Positions 10,601 through 18,065 of a stretch of DNA of 46,502 nt are shown in pieces. The notes beneath the pieces are model-generated. The model worked only from the letters and a program-made list of their open reading frames with translations. It did not search any database and had not been told where the DNA came from. The DNA comes from Jaenimonas drosophilae (Eukaryota > Euglenozoa > Kinetoplastea > Trypanosomatida > Trypanosomatidae). How positions within the stretch are numbered: position 1 is the stretch's first letter; every line of letters starts with the position of its first letter. The position numbers and the translations under genes were made by a program. The stretch lies in the NCBI GenBank assembly GCA_030849065.1, contig JASAON010001522.1, forward strand, positions 1 to 46,502. Direction: 5' to 3'.

Positions 10601-13600
10601 AGTGGAAGTCGCACGCAGCCACCAACGACTGTGACAGTTAGGCCATCCTCCACAACAATGAGCACCCGCTCCTTCCCGGGGGGACGACGAAGGATCGCTG
10701 GGTCAATGGACCAGACCCCACCAGACAGAGACACCACCAGATGGTTGGTCTCGGTGCTAGAGAAGTGTAGCACCGTACCCCCAGCCTCCCGCGAGAGATG
10801 AAGGCTATCCTCTGGGCTCCACTGGCGGCACGAGATGCGTAACACCCTCAGGCCCGGTCGTGGTGCCAGTTGCGAAGGTTGCAATGGACCCGCTTCCGCT
10901 AGTGGATGCCATGAGGGCATCTGCATAACTTCTGCGAGGGCGGTGAGGAGTGGGCCGCGAAGATTCACCTCAACGCTCGCCACTTCACACGCAGGTGACT
11001 CCCACAACGGCACACCATCGTTATCAGAGGGTGCGGACCGGATGAGGGACACGCCAGAAACGCAGCACACCACCGCCGCCGTCGTATGCGTGCGGGGCCT
11101 AACTAGCAGGGTGCACGCTTTCATTCCGGCCTGCCAGGACACATCATCAAGGGAGTGCCATCGGGCTCCCTCCACTCGAACCTCGAGAAGTGTCCCGCGC
11201 AGGTTGGAGGGTACTTGGGCGTCTGTTGCAGGGAGGACAGAGTGAATTTGAATCCAACGTACCCCATCTTCATGCAACTGGCTACCTCGCTGCAGCACCT
11301 CCGCCTCCTGAACATCGTCCAGGTTGTAGTAGTCTAGCACTAACTCCGGCACCTCGAGAGAGTACACCAGAGATGGTACCAGGGTGGATGCTGCAGAGAC
11401 GGTCTCAGCCAAATCGTTCGCCGATGACTCCAGGTGGGCACTGCAAGTGCCGCTGCTAACAGAGCTGCTGGCTGAACTTCCCCGGCAAGTCAGGAGAGTA
11501 GGGGACGACAACGAGTCAGTGCTGTCGTCCCTTCCACAGGAGACCCACTCTTCACCCTCGATGGATTCCACATCCTGGAGAAGTTCTCTGCTATACACCA
11601 CCCAGCTTGCGTCGAGCGCTGGGCATTGCTCCGTTACCTCCTCTGCAACAACTGGAAGTGGTGAAGGTGAACGAGTTGTGGGACGTGGACGTGAGCCACT
11701 CCACAGCTCCTCCTCAGAGAGGAAGGAGCCCCACCATGAGCGCCACCGAAGCGGGCGCCGGGGATGCGAGTTGGTAGTAGTCGCCCCACGCAGCAAGGCT
11801 TGCACATGATCACCTAGACCCATAAATGCGGCGAGATATGAAGGAACCATGACCACACGCACAGGTGTGGCGGTAACTTTTGGAGGTCCCGACACCCCAC
11901 CAGTGTGGGTCTTCTCTCGACTAGTCTTGAGGTCAAATGAATCTAGGAACACGTAAACGCTTTCTTGTCCTTCGTCGCCCACGCGGTGCCCCAAGGCTCC
12001 CGTAATAGCATTTACACCGAAGTCAACGACTGGGTCAGGGTGTTGGCCCTGAACACTGAAGCGCCGGCAGCGGAGTGCATCCAGAGTGAGAGAGAAGCTC
12101 TGCGACTGGTCTGCCGGATGGTACCAATCTAGCCGCAGTCCAACGTGTCTAATCTCCACATGATGGCGTACCTCACTCATGGTTGGAATTGGCTCGGCAC
12201 TGGGTGGAGATTCATGAAGCATTGACTCTGCATCTGCCAGTGGTACCTTGCAACGCCGATACGTCGGCACTGGTAGTTGATCAAACCTCCGGGCCCGCTG
12301 TTCCTCCAGAGAGGTTAGAAACGCTTTCTGGTGATGCACAAGTGCTAATATTCCGAATATGTGCTCCTTCACACCCGCCTGTTGGCATTCCCATAGTGAT
12401 GATATGGACTGGTGCAGCTGGAGGCTTCCCACATGAACGCCAATTTCCTTGCCGCCACTTCCTACCCCATCCTGCGTAAATCGCACGTCAAGCGCCACTG
12501 GCGATTCACAGGTTCTATTGGTCGATGTTGCACCACCATGTGCTGGCCAAGGCCCAACCGCCACAGGTGCCCAGCCGCTGACGTGTAGCTGACGGAGTCG
12601 TTGGAGGGAGAGATCGACGGGCTCATGCTGGTGTAAAGAAGGATGCCAAATTAGGGAAACCCCCGATGGCGCTCGTATTTGCCCACCAGTCTGTGTGAAA
12701 GTGAGGTGCAGTCCATCCCACAGTGCAGTGGCCAAACCAATGGAAGGCACAACAACCACTAACGGCGATATGCGAACGTCGATCGTGTACTGGCGTGGTG
12801 GTGATGCGGCGGTGCACTGGGGTTGTGGCCGCAACAAAGATGATCCCACCTGCGGAGAAGCAGAGTTGGAGAATGTGAAAAGTGTTATCCATGCTGCTGC
12901 ATCGGAATCCGTAAGATGCACAGCAACTGGTGGAGTAGAGACTCCGCCATAGCTCCCGACAATGCTAATATTCATAGCTTCTTTTGCCACGCCTGCATCA
13001 TGCGGTGGACGGGTGTCGTGCGTGTACAAAAGCTTCAAGCACATCTCAGCAGCGCTGTTAGTGGCGCTGTGCCGATTCACTTCTTCATAGTGATCGTGAT
13101 CTGGTAGCGTAGTCCAACGCACACGTGGTGGAGATAGCTTGCCATGAACCTCGAGGTGGGACAAGCAATCACGATTAAGCAGCTGCAGATGGCATTGAGA
13201 AACTCTAAACCCAAGGAATAAAGGCGCCATGCTCCCGTCCCTTAGTGGATAGAACAGCTTTGAGTTGGTAGCGCGAAGATCAATAAGGAGATCCATTGGG
13301 AATGTCGGACTGGAGTAACGACATCCTCCGTCACCAATCATCGATCGAGGTTGCTTTCCTGGTGGCACATAATACTGTTGAGCTGCAAACCCAAAATCTG
13401 CCATCTGCCTTGATGTGGGTGATCTAAGCGGGATAGATTTTCCTCGGCTGCTTAAATTTGAGAAGTGAATTCGAGACGCTACTGTCCGAACGCGCCATAG
13501 CGGCTGAATGGGATTACTGAACTGCCACCATATCGTCATAATTGTGGGGACATGTGCCGCGAACGCTCTTCGTTTCATATCAACAATAAGTCGCATTCGA

Positions 13601-16233
13601 GTATAGGAGAAATGAGGAAAATCCACAGATGACGGAGGTTCCAGGTGTATCTGTACCTGAATTGCATTCTCGGAGTTCTGACATGCTGTGGAATAGGATG
13701 GAAGAATATTGATGGGGACAGCACCGGTTTCCTCAAGCTGAATGCACAGCCCATCATCCAGAGATACACTGATGCTCATCCTCTTGTCGGAGAACCTCTC
13801 AACCTGGACTTGGACACAATTATCTCCTTTTGCGATGCACTCAAGTGGATAAACTGTATGTGCCGCACCGATTAAATGCACACAACTCCTGGAAATATCA
13901 ACGTTTCCACAGATATGAGGCGTCCTCAGTTCGTCATTTTTCAGGTAAACGTGCGAATCCTCTTCTTTAAACACCAATAGTGCAATCAAGTCATAAATTG
14001 ACTCAATGGTGCCACTCAAATTCTCATCAAGGACCAACTCAAGATCTGACGCAACGACAGAGAACACAATACCGTCGGCATCAATGCAATCCTTATACGA
14101 GGTCTCAAAGACGTAATCATCTGCCCACAGAGATAGTGCAATAGACGCATCTTCAGAAAAATACCGATCGCTTCCAATGCCTTGAGCTCCTACAACAATT
14201 TTCCATCCGTTTCGGATTGAGATTTCAATAGATACGTCATTTGCCTCCAGCTCGTGGCACGAAAGAGTTGGAATTCGAACAATTACGGAAACAGCGGACC
14301 CAACCCTCTTTCTGGAAGTTATATCCTCTGAAATAATAGCCCTTTGTCCACTCAATTGAGATCGAATGTTGTTTGCCAATGACACGAGCTCCAATTTGAT
14401 TGATTCCACAGTTGCCAAGTAGTTTGGCTCTAAGTTTGCATTCAGAAGTTCAACACGAACACAATTCGATATCGGAGCGACAACATGCATTGTGTGCCCG
14501 ATGAAAAGGGGGTGTCCTTCCATTGAATTTACAGCAATTTCGGACACTGAAGCTGTTGGCTGATTGGACACAATAAAGCACACCCCAGCAGCAACGATGG
14601 AAGCGTTCGCAAGAGTAACAATAATTTCGTCAATATCAACACGGCAAGCTGCAGAAAAAAGCTCAGTTTCCTCACAGCCCTGTGCACCATTTTTCGCTGG
14701 GATCTCGTCAGTGACAATTACATCATACTGGCGAATAACAGAAATGACTTCCTCTGAGAATGCGATGAGCTCCGAAATAAGCATCGGTGTGCTCGAGCCG
14801 TTCACATCAATCAATGACATTGGTATACTAACGTGTTGCTTTTCCTCACAAAACAACCACTCAACACTCCGATCTCCAGCGGCACCGAAGAGAAGAGCGC
14901 GAGATTGCTGAAGTGATGGTACAGAAATTGTCAGTTGCCTCAGCATTCCAATTTGCGAAACAACTTTCCCCTGTTGCAGTACTGCTTGGGAGGTAGCGTT
15001 ATCCACGACAATGTCCACGCCTCCGATTGAAACCGTTAAGTGATTGCATTTCACAGCAATTTGTGCCGACAATGCCAGTGTGGTCTCCTCCCGCATACCT
15101 GTTGGTTCCCACATTCCCCTCCAGTGAGGAGGTCGCCCATTTTTCTCAAATTCTCTTATAGCGACTTGGGCAAAAGTTTCACATGACAGCTTGTCAGAAG
15201 AAGAAAGACATGTGCTTGTGTGACCAGCCTCTGACGTATCATCCAACGTCAACCACGGCGCGCTAAGATCAATCAGACACGTCAGATAGTAAGCCTGAAT
15301 ACCATCTTTCCATAACTTGTAGCGAGCCCAATTGAACGGTTGTTGCCGCTTTCTGTTCCGGTTGATAATTCTTATGGCTGCATATTTCCACCACGAAGAG
15401 CCATTTGCTAAAGGTCGAGCATGAGGCCTGTTAGGTGGACGCTGGGATTCAGATAAGTTTAACACTGAGACACACAATTGTGTAAGTGCCTGTACCACCG
15501 AAGCGGAAATAGACATTCTTGCGTTACGACAGGATAAGCTACAGTCAGCTCGATATGGAGAATCCAAAGTTCCTGAAACATCAAAAATCACTTCCTTTAC
15601 CTCCAAGAAGCAATTACCATCCAATACAGAACGACGACCGAGTGATGTTTCATCAGTTTTCACCTCAATTCGAATAGAATCGCTGTGCACAGCGCGTGAT
15701 ATACCACCTGCTTCCGTCAGAGAGTCATTGGATGCTGGCTCGCATGAAATGCGAGGTACATATATGGATAGGTGCACACTGTTGCCACCATTCACAGCAC
15801 TATCCACGTAAGATATTCGCAAATTTTGAGCGGAAAAAACAAGATTTTGAACAATGGATTGCCCTATACGGCAAAGAAATCCGCTCTGAGCCGACGATTT
15901 CTCCGTGCGAATATTATCCAGAAATCCATCCCGACGCTGTGGATTTCCTGTTGAGTTAGCAGCTTGCTTCAAGACAATAGAAACATCATCTACTCGAACT
16001 TCGCACCTTGCACGAAATAGAGACTTCCAAGGAAACGATATTGATACTGATCCGATTGTTCCATGATCTACCTCTGCGATCCCGAAAATTTTTTGCCCTT
16101 CCAGGTTGAGTTTAACATTATGAAGAACGATTGATGCGCTCCACACATTGATTCCAATCAGGCATTGGTCAATCACAACAACATTTCCCAAGTACTCAGT
16201 GAGCTTTGATGCTATCAATTTTGTAAATAGCAT
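4642..16233 (-). CDS. VPS13: VPS13-family bridge-like lipid transfer protein
   Basis: One uninterrupted frame of 3863 residues from the ATG at 16233. The start MLFTKLIASKLTEYLGN, followed by INVWSASIVLHNVKL, is the chorein N-terminus (about residues 1-120). The long middle is the repeating-groove rod that carries phospholipids between apposed membranes. Around residues 2750-3050 there are beta-rich modules typical of the VPS13 adaptor-binding (VAB/SHR-BD) region, with NHIGVPIKV, WINNLTEYPLLL and WTIYNSTTKRMW, each with the hallmark Asn. Near 3425 is GLHLEVLNTEDTRNLS and near 3740 SRVTFFVTFQRDK, matching the conserved C-terminal part. Length is within the family range (about 3100-4400). It acts at membrane contact sites as a peripheral protein; no transmembrane segment is seen. 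Low-complexity Ser/Thr inserts sit between modules. The first roughly 1100 codons are much more AT-rich than the rest. Which VPS13 paralogue it represents cannot be told. Confidence 0.92.
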   Translation of the reverse strand: MLFTKLIASKLTEYLGNVVVIDQCLIGINVWSASIVLHNVKLNLEGQKIFGIAEVDHGTIGSVSISFPWKSLFRARCEVRVDDVSIVLKQAANSTGNPQRRDGFLDNIRTEKSSAQSGFLCRIGQSIVQNLVFSAQNLRISYVDSAVNGGNSVHLSIYVPRISCEPASNDSLTEAGGISRAVHSDSIRIEVKTDETSLGRRSVLDGNCFLEVKEVIFDVSGTLDSPYRADCSLSCRNARMSISASVVQALTQLCVSVLNLSESQRPPNRPHARPLANGSSWWKYAAIRIINRNRKRQQPFNWARYKLWKDGIQAYYLTCLIDLSAPWLTLDDTSEAGHTSTCLSSSDKLSCETFAQVAIREFEKNGRPPHWRGMWEPTGMREETTLALSAQIAVKCNHLTVSIGGVDIVVDNATSQAVLQQGKVVSQIGMLRQLTISVPSLQQSRALLFGAAGDRSVEWLFCEEKQHVSIPMSLIDVNGSSTPMLISELIAFSEEVISVIRQYDVIVTDEIPAKNGAQGCEETELFSAACRVDIDEIIVTLANASIVAAGVCFIVSNQPTASVSEIAVNSMEGHPLFIGHTMHVVAPISNCVRVELLNANLEPNYLATVESIKLELVSLANNIRSQLSGQRAIISEDITSRKRVGSAVSVIVRIPTLSCHELEANDVSIEISIRNGWKIVVGAQGIGSDRYFSEDASIALSLWADDYVFETSYKDCIDADGIVFSVVASDLELVLDENLSGTIESIYDLIALLVFKEEDSHVYLKNDELRTPHICGNVDISRSCVHLIGAAHTVYPLECIAKGDNCVQVQVERFSDKRMSISVSLDDGLCIQLEETGAVPINILPSYSTACQNSENAIQVQIHLEPPSSVDFPHFSYTRMRLIVDMKRRAFAAHVPTIMTIWWQFSNPIQPLWRVRTVASRIHFSNLSSRGKSIPLRSPTSRQMADFGFAAQQYYVPPGKQPRSMIGDGGCRYSSPTFPMDLLIDLRATNSKLFYPLRDGSMAPLFLGFRVSQCHLQLLNRDCLSHLEVHGKLSPPRVRWTTLPDHDHYEEVNRHSATNSAAEMCLKLLYTHDTRPPHDAGVAKEAMNISIVGSYGGVSTPPVAVHLTDSDAAAWITLFTFSNSASPQVGSSLLRPQPQCTAASPPRQYTIDVRISPLVVVVPSIGLATALWDGLHLTFTQTGGQIRAPSGVSLIWHPSLHQHEPVDLSLQRLRQLHVSGWAPVAVGPWPAHGGATSTNRTCESPVALDVRFTQDGVGSGGKEIGVHVGSLQLHQSISSLWECQQAGVKEHIFGILALVHHQKAFLTSLEEQRARRFDQLPVPTYRRCKVPLADAESMLHESPPSAEPIPTMSEVRHHVEIRHVGLRLDWYHPADQSQSFSLTLDALRCRRFSVQGQHPDPVVDFGVNAITGALGHRVGDEGQESVYVFLDSFDLKTSREKTHTGGVSGPPKVTATPVRVVMVPSYLAAFMGLGDHVQALLRGATTTNSHPRRPLRWRSWWGSFLSEEELWSGSRPRPTTRSPSPLPVVAEEVTEQCPALDASWVVYSRELLQDVESIEGEEWVSCGRDDSTDSLSSPTLLTCRGSSASSSVSSGTCSAHLESSANDLAETVSAASTLVPSLVYSLEVPELVLDYYNLDDVQEAEVLQRGSQLHEDGVRWIQIHSVLPATDAQVPSNLRGTLLEVRVEGARWHSLDDVSWQAGMKACTLLVRPRTHTTAAVVCCVSGVSLIRSAPSDNDGVPLWESPACEVASVEVNLRGPLLTALAEVMQMPSWHPLAEAGPLQPSQLAPRPGLRVLRISCRQWSPEDSLHLSREAGGTVLHFSSTETNHLVVSLSGGVWSIDPAILRRPPGKERVLIVVEDGLTVTVVGGCVRLPLQVLGLQSHLGDAAGVETLLLPFMAVGEGSYLRFDHTRLAFSEEDGNAGEEAMGDAGPHRNPSAQMDKKVAPPSLKPTLPQQRRQWKSPFEADVIATEDDVEVEEEVQHDARLPTPNGSPKNPLAATWSAPRQHSMRSLDDLPVSAQSVDFGDCHRLTPAQNSSERHRVTPTVGEREEDVESEPLRPGVLGTLPSTSQNPASVTKGVPIHLSKFTIQLHSLHIPSRHLEVCGAIRYTSSYPSNGQHTGDVTITDLSVLTRVGASAAAVTTILQPTTVQLTSTNWRHHAVAASDLKVDLSLMDIDLLHHLLRVELREVGKNLHYSNKTAAERQFLELINSTVSWKSAGDLTDPGVDESVVAGVPPSDVDNRSLATTSAIMEPLASLAAFASHISITVGDHRYPLLRLECGAFMYRRAVQTSAMHLQFIQAQDTRCDVYGRGRWDSVLLPVPSLTACVTHTVGRHSSNRHFTLKCQGLQLVASRLLISKGRFVVNQLKQATGRWIAAEAVGVASVSDSARLADVCDDVPEDPGSLLLASQKTSSSAPTPATSASTSTQGGHYTYALLAAESEGSATHRFVNSFNCAFFLMVGSEDGLQGDVHKLLPSSSVDLFIPYKHAATLYVYLYPVDCVDVSGHHHPTVRINRRGQLRDMTHARTALTELRYGAVTGIVVDDLLLVLSCRDAETEASAVAAADAHEDEPQPKLGYSTSPWMSSAASTTASGLPASSPVPVTATVAAGCAPMGKDRGSGVEEGDAGRVVVRVHAKLALRNESGTVLYVRQQAMDDMEGSPSSEKFAVVSRGWHYPLRAACEAVTIRLVHGGKVFEAVLSARGLRGGYYIALYPLSRTAAASRSTHTGGEEIERLCAAEDQRPVELYVVSTVLPGNASSTITLYPRLTVLNHIGVPIKVSIWQSDRRAGPPTAFDVEQQQMWMPNRRDNRRFLSDLIAVGVQEELQHRQAVPVHQCSYDSNLVLGLSLMQSTGEVIRTVALQEVVSSLTKAQHQQHPRHLLLQDAAGRTFHVLVTILPRTVVLSVGMWINNLTEYPLLLSDSLLTRRLSAGQAANTGIIPSRGIPFLIGTPSLQELDQAYFTIGLDGGWSDAVSMDVGSSGVFVSLQIKLGIPRSCNYAIELPNAMDGRPVVVNITPRWTIYNSTTKRMWLHVDFPGLSAARRLAAKAAAAEGPSALGRRNSSTIVSADEGARSSSVPTKGADAIAGVSSIATVALNPGEYHVSCVGTLQGNRLALQENLEGTVPSRSAITGSGMRHVDIATCYTSQQTDYISIDHPGQATFNLWAAPRSADTQVGVSYGASVVAHRSTAAYGPGAMEAADEACTVDAVVTGRVLVSVAPVEQVMAVVLHSIRATKICIQNRCRHTVVFVRQEGSRRRNVVPPTHNRFFLWEDSRGEHRIRVHLEGLKGMWFEVDLASGECQVTRRTTPGLAHYDSDIEAADFHVHGFTSADKSRVTVLVSHGEVPSYATSTAWRTSALLAVDLAFVQLSWLLGDSSTDLAAAGGQKARKGHHASASSPTSSGAHQLPRCLASLVMEGLHLEVLNTEDTRNLSATLHQLQVVDETGPSGPRVVVHRARLREEATDDAPMSGSDDANETDDTSTLASIPRHHHADTRPASRTSSTRSAIRHRLGKVFGGHRASTTTSTTSGADASATLFGAADRLLHLLLPDELNLSLRQDVELSYSLVKYADGLMRVTEANAALAPLVVVINDRWLAMALGEGRTLHNRGSRSTAGATTAVDLHRSTGGHPVSAAPATASMTFPTQPEFLAQMVRALRTEVCAAVGGSVRAPAAAGSAAGHGLGGAATSGGSTEVAHATPSAGGDSSDGASFLLIETLTLSRVTFFVTFQRDKSDPLRPLLGIYALMLPRDLHQTKLRWSSYTLSQQMGTMRSLRAGFQRWAIQGLREQWTKITRIDSVRQAFQLRRRPVPLRRAPVPLTMALVQLRRDAMGGTGELPFLSSASDEDDDGEELDGRV

Positions 16234-16418
16234 ACTCCATGTGAAGCGCCGATCACAAAAAATGAACTATTCCTTGCAATCCTCATAACAAATGAATACA
16301 ACGACGCAGGGTGTTGATAAGGCAGAAATAAGACAATCCGACAACGTGGGGGATTCAAATCTGCCCAACTTCACTCAACTATTCCGCAAAACACAACAGC
16401 AAACGTAGCCAGAAACAT

Positions 16419-17318
16419 TTATAGAAACAGCTTTGAAAACGGAATTCCGCAGTAGATGCATGCGTCGCAGGGCTTGTTGGGATGCTCGTTAAGGGCAAGC
16501 GAACCATCTGCAGACAATAGCTTCCGACTGAAAAGAACAGTTTTTTTGAAGTTTGTCGTTCCCGGGAGGCTGTTATACTGATATCCATACTCGATCCCAA
16601 CATGAAGGACAGTTGTTGCATCCTCATTTAGATGCGCCACAAAGGAGTAGAGAAGTCCGCTTCCGGAGTGCAGGTGCCAGTGGGCTTCCAACTGTTGATT
16701 ATCACACTTTTCTGAACATGCGTACACTCTCCCCGATACCATTCTCCGCAGTGAAAAATCCTTTGCCTCAAAAAAATAATTACGAAGGCGACCAGTGTTG
16801 AGTAGTGTTCGTCGAGCAGTCTCCTGAAACGAGACAACAGAGTTAAAGTCTTCGCAATTGAACACAAGTTTTTGCTCTTCATCATTAACAGGGTCAACCT
16901 TCCCTTTCAAATTGGACAACAGAGACTTGCGCTGCTCTTCTCGATCCCTATTTCTCTGTCTGGACAGTTCATCCAAGTTGCCAAAGCCCTGGTTTCTTTC
17001 CTTCGCAATTTCGTTCTCCACAGCAGTCAGTACTTTATCTCCATCCATGAGCGTTTCCTGGGAGCCTTGGAAAATAAGAGTTTCGCCGTCTGAAGATGGA
17101 TGGAAGCCAATACACCGAAACAAATAGAGAGAATAATCAGATGGAAGATCTGCCAAATACTTCTGCACCACCTTATTGCCTAATCTCACTTCACGAAACT
17201 TCGGCGAATTATAGTCTATCAGGAGATTTGCCAGAAGCCGCCTGAAGACATTCTCTATCGCCACAGCGGTCTCTGTGGGAGCTGTCTCAACCATTGATTT
17301 GCATGTGGCATTCAGCAT
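16419..17318 (-). CDS. PUB-domain protein of unknown function
   Basis: 299 residues from the ATG at 17318 (MLNATCKSMVETAP); the frame is open upstream but without an ATG. Residues about 18-110 resemble the PUB/PUG domain, a p97/VCP-binding fold. Key segments are VFRRLLANLL, SPKFREVRLGNKVVQKYL, LYLFRCIGFHPSSDGETLIF and a helix with KVLTAVENEIAKERN. The middle is charged (NRDREEQRKSLLSNLKGKV). The C-terminal half (about 150-299) is a conserved-looking globular part with several Cys and ends in CDACIYCGIPFSKLFL. No transglutaminase core is present, so it is not a peptide:N-glycanase. A role as a p97/Cdc48 cofactor is inferred from the PUB domain only. Just upstream on the coding strand a C-rich stretch is followed by two TAG triplets within 20 nt of the ATG, a plausible splice acceptor. 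It is the first gene of the leftward block. Confidence 0.7.
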   Translation of the reverse strand: MLNATCKSMVETAPTETAVAIENVFRRLLANLLIDYNSPKFREVRLGNKVVQKYLADLPSDYSLYLFRCIGFHPSSDGETLIFQGSQETLMDGDKVLTAVENEIAKERNQGFGNLDELSRQRNRDREEQRKSLLSNLKGKVDPVNDEEQKLVFNCEDFNSVVSFQETARRTLLNTGRLRNYFFEAKDFSLRRMVSGRVYACSEKCDNQQLEAHWHLHSGSGLLYSFVAHLNEDATTVLHVGIEYGYQYNSLPGTTNFKKTVLFSRKLLSADGSLALNEHPNKPCDACIYCGIPFSKLFL

Positions 17319-17477
17319 TGCTAACTTCCTATCGACGAAACCGGGGGGAGCAGTGAGAAGCTTATGGAAATACGGCAACCTATTTTATGACACCCCCGCC
17401 CAAAACCGAAGTTGGTGGGGGATAGAAAAGTTATTTATTGTGCGGATGTCGAAATGGTCTGTTGGAGAAAAAGGAGC

Positions 17478-17489
17478 GGGGGGGGGGGG
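17478..17489 (+). repeat. G12 homopolymer
   Basis: Twelve consecutive G on the plus strand, in the divergent strand switch between the PUB gene and tRNA-His. Confidence 0.95.
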
Positions 17490-17541
17490 TGGAACACACT
17501 TCAAACAATTAACCGCGGTGAAAATTAAGGGGGAAAAAGTA

Positions 17542-17612
17542 AGGGGAGACCGGGAATCGGACCCGGGTATTCAGAGCCACAATCTGATGTTCTGCCACTG
17601 AACTATCTCCCC
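17542..17612 (-). tRNA. tRNA-His (GTG), copy 1
   Basis: 71 nt including the discriminator. The acceptor GGGGAGA pairs with TCTCCCC, the D stem is GTTC/GAAC, the anticodon stem is TCAGA/TCTGA around loop TTGTGGC (anticodon GTG), and the T stem is CCGGG/CCCGG. The discriminator position reads U in both copies of this gene, which is unusual for tRNA-His. A run of five T follows on the coding strand (17534-17538) as Pol III terminator. The sequence is identical to the copy at 21552-21622. Confidence 0.95.
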
Positions 17613-17669
17613 GACGCGCAATCACGGAATAGTCAGACTCGTTTTCAGATTTCTGAATCTGAAAAACCT

Positions 17670-17680
17670 TGCCGCGACCC

Positions 17681-17742
<62 letters not shown>
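17670..17742 (-). tRNA. tRNA-Phe (GAA)
   Basis: 73 nt. Acceptor GCCGCGA/TCGCGGC, D stem GCTC/GAGC, anticodon stem TCAGA/TCTGA with loop CTGAAGA (anticodon GAA), TTCGATC T loop, discriminator A. A T5 terminator follows at 17662-17666. No intron. Confidence 0.97.
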
Positions 17743-17824
17743 TCTGTCACCAAACAATCGAACCAGAAAGATACGCATTGATAAATGCAATTGTTCTGCC
17801 TGTTTCGTTGTCGTTTTTTTGATG

Positions 17825-17915
17825 CTGTAGAGGTTGTGGTTGGGTTTCCAATCCCATTGTCCCAAGTTCAACCTCCAGAAACGATACAATTTTCCCTTTG
17901 ACATGAAACTTTTTT
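17825..17915 (+). ncRNA. Possible small Pol III RNA, divergent from tRNA-Phe
   Basis: A hairpin is visible on the plus strand. CTG (17825-17827) and GAGGTTG (17830-17836) pair with CAACCTC (17869-17875) and CAG (17876-17878). An inner TTGGG/CCCAA stem (17840-17844 with 17861-17865) closes a 16-nt loop. The hairpin is followed by a single-stranded stretch with AATTTTC and then T6 at 17910-17915. The start lies about 80-95 nt from the 5' end of the oppositely oriented tRNA-Phe. That is the arrangement by which trypanosome U-snRNA genes borrow the A and B boxes of a neighbouring tRNA. I do not recognise the RNA; it lacks the U6 ACAGAGA box. Speculative. Confidence 0.25.
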
Positions 17916-17919
17916 GCGC

Positions 17920-17933
17920 GGGGGGGGGGGGGG
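17920..17933 (+). repeat. G14 homopolymer
   Basis: Fourteen consecutive G on the plus strand, about 130 bp upstream of the first plus-strand gene and just after the T6 run at 17910-17915. Confidence 0.95.
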
Positions 17934-18020
17934 CACACACGGAAACGCAACCCATGAAAAAAAACGGCGCACAACAATCGAACGCGCACACGATGCGTCT
18001 GCGAGGCCAACAAGAATCTC

Positions 18021-18065
18021 ATCTACACTTCCCTCTCTTTATTGTTGCCAAGTAGTTCAGCTAAG
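18021..18065 (+). promoter_or_regulatory. Candidate trans-splice acceptor of the UEV-RING gene
   Basis: A C/T-rich tract (about 18021-18043) is followed by AG at 18051-18052, TAG at 18053-18055, TTCAG ending at 18060 and AAG just before the ATG at 18066. Any of these would give a 5' UTR shorter than 15 nt. Confidence 0.6.

Larger units (their letters stand above)
17319..18065. other. Divergent strand-switch region
   Basis: Protein genes point away from this 0.75-kb interval on both sides. It contains tRNA-His and tRNA-Phe (minus strand), G runs of 12 and 14 bases on the plus strand, a possible small RNA hairpin, and an imperfect C-rich/G-rich hairpin (17393-17421). In kinetoplastids such regions are where Pol II starts transcription of both flanking gene arrays. 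Initiation here is inferred from layout, not shown. Confidence 0.75.
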
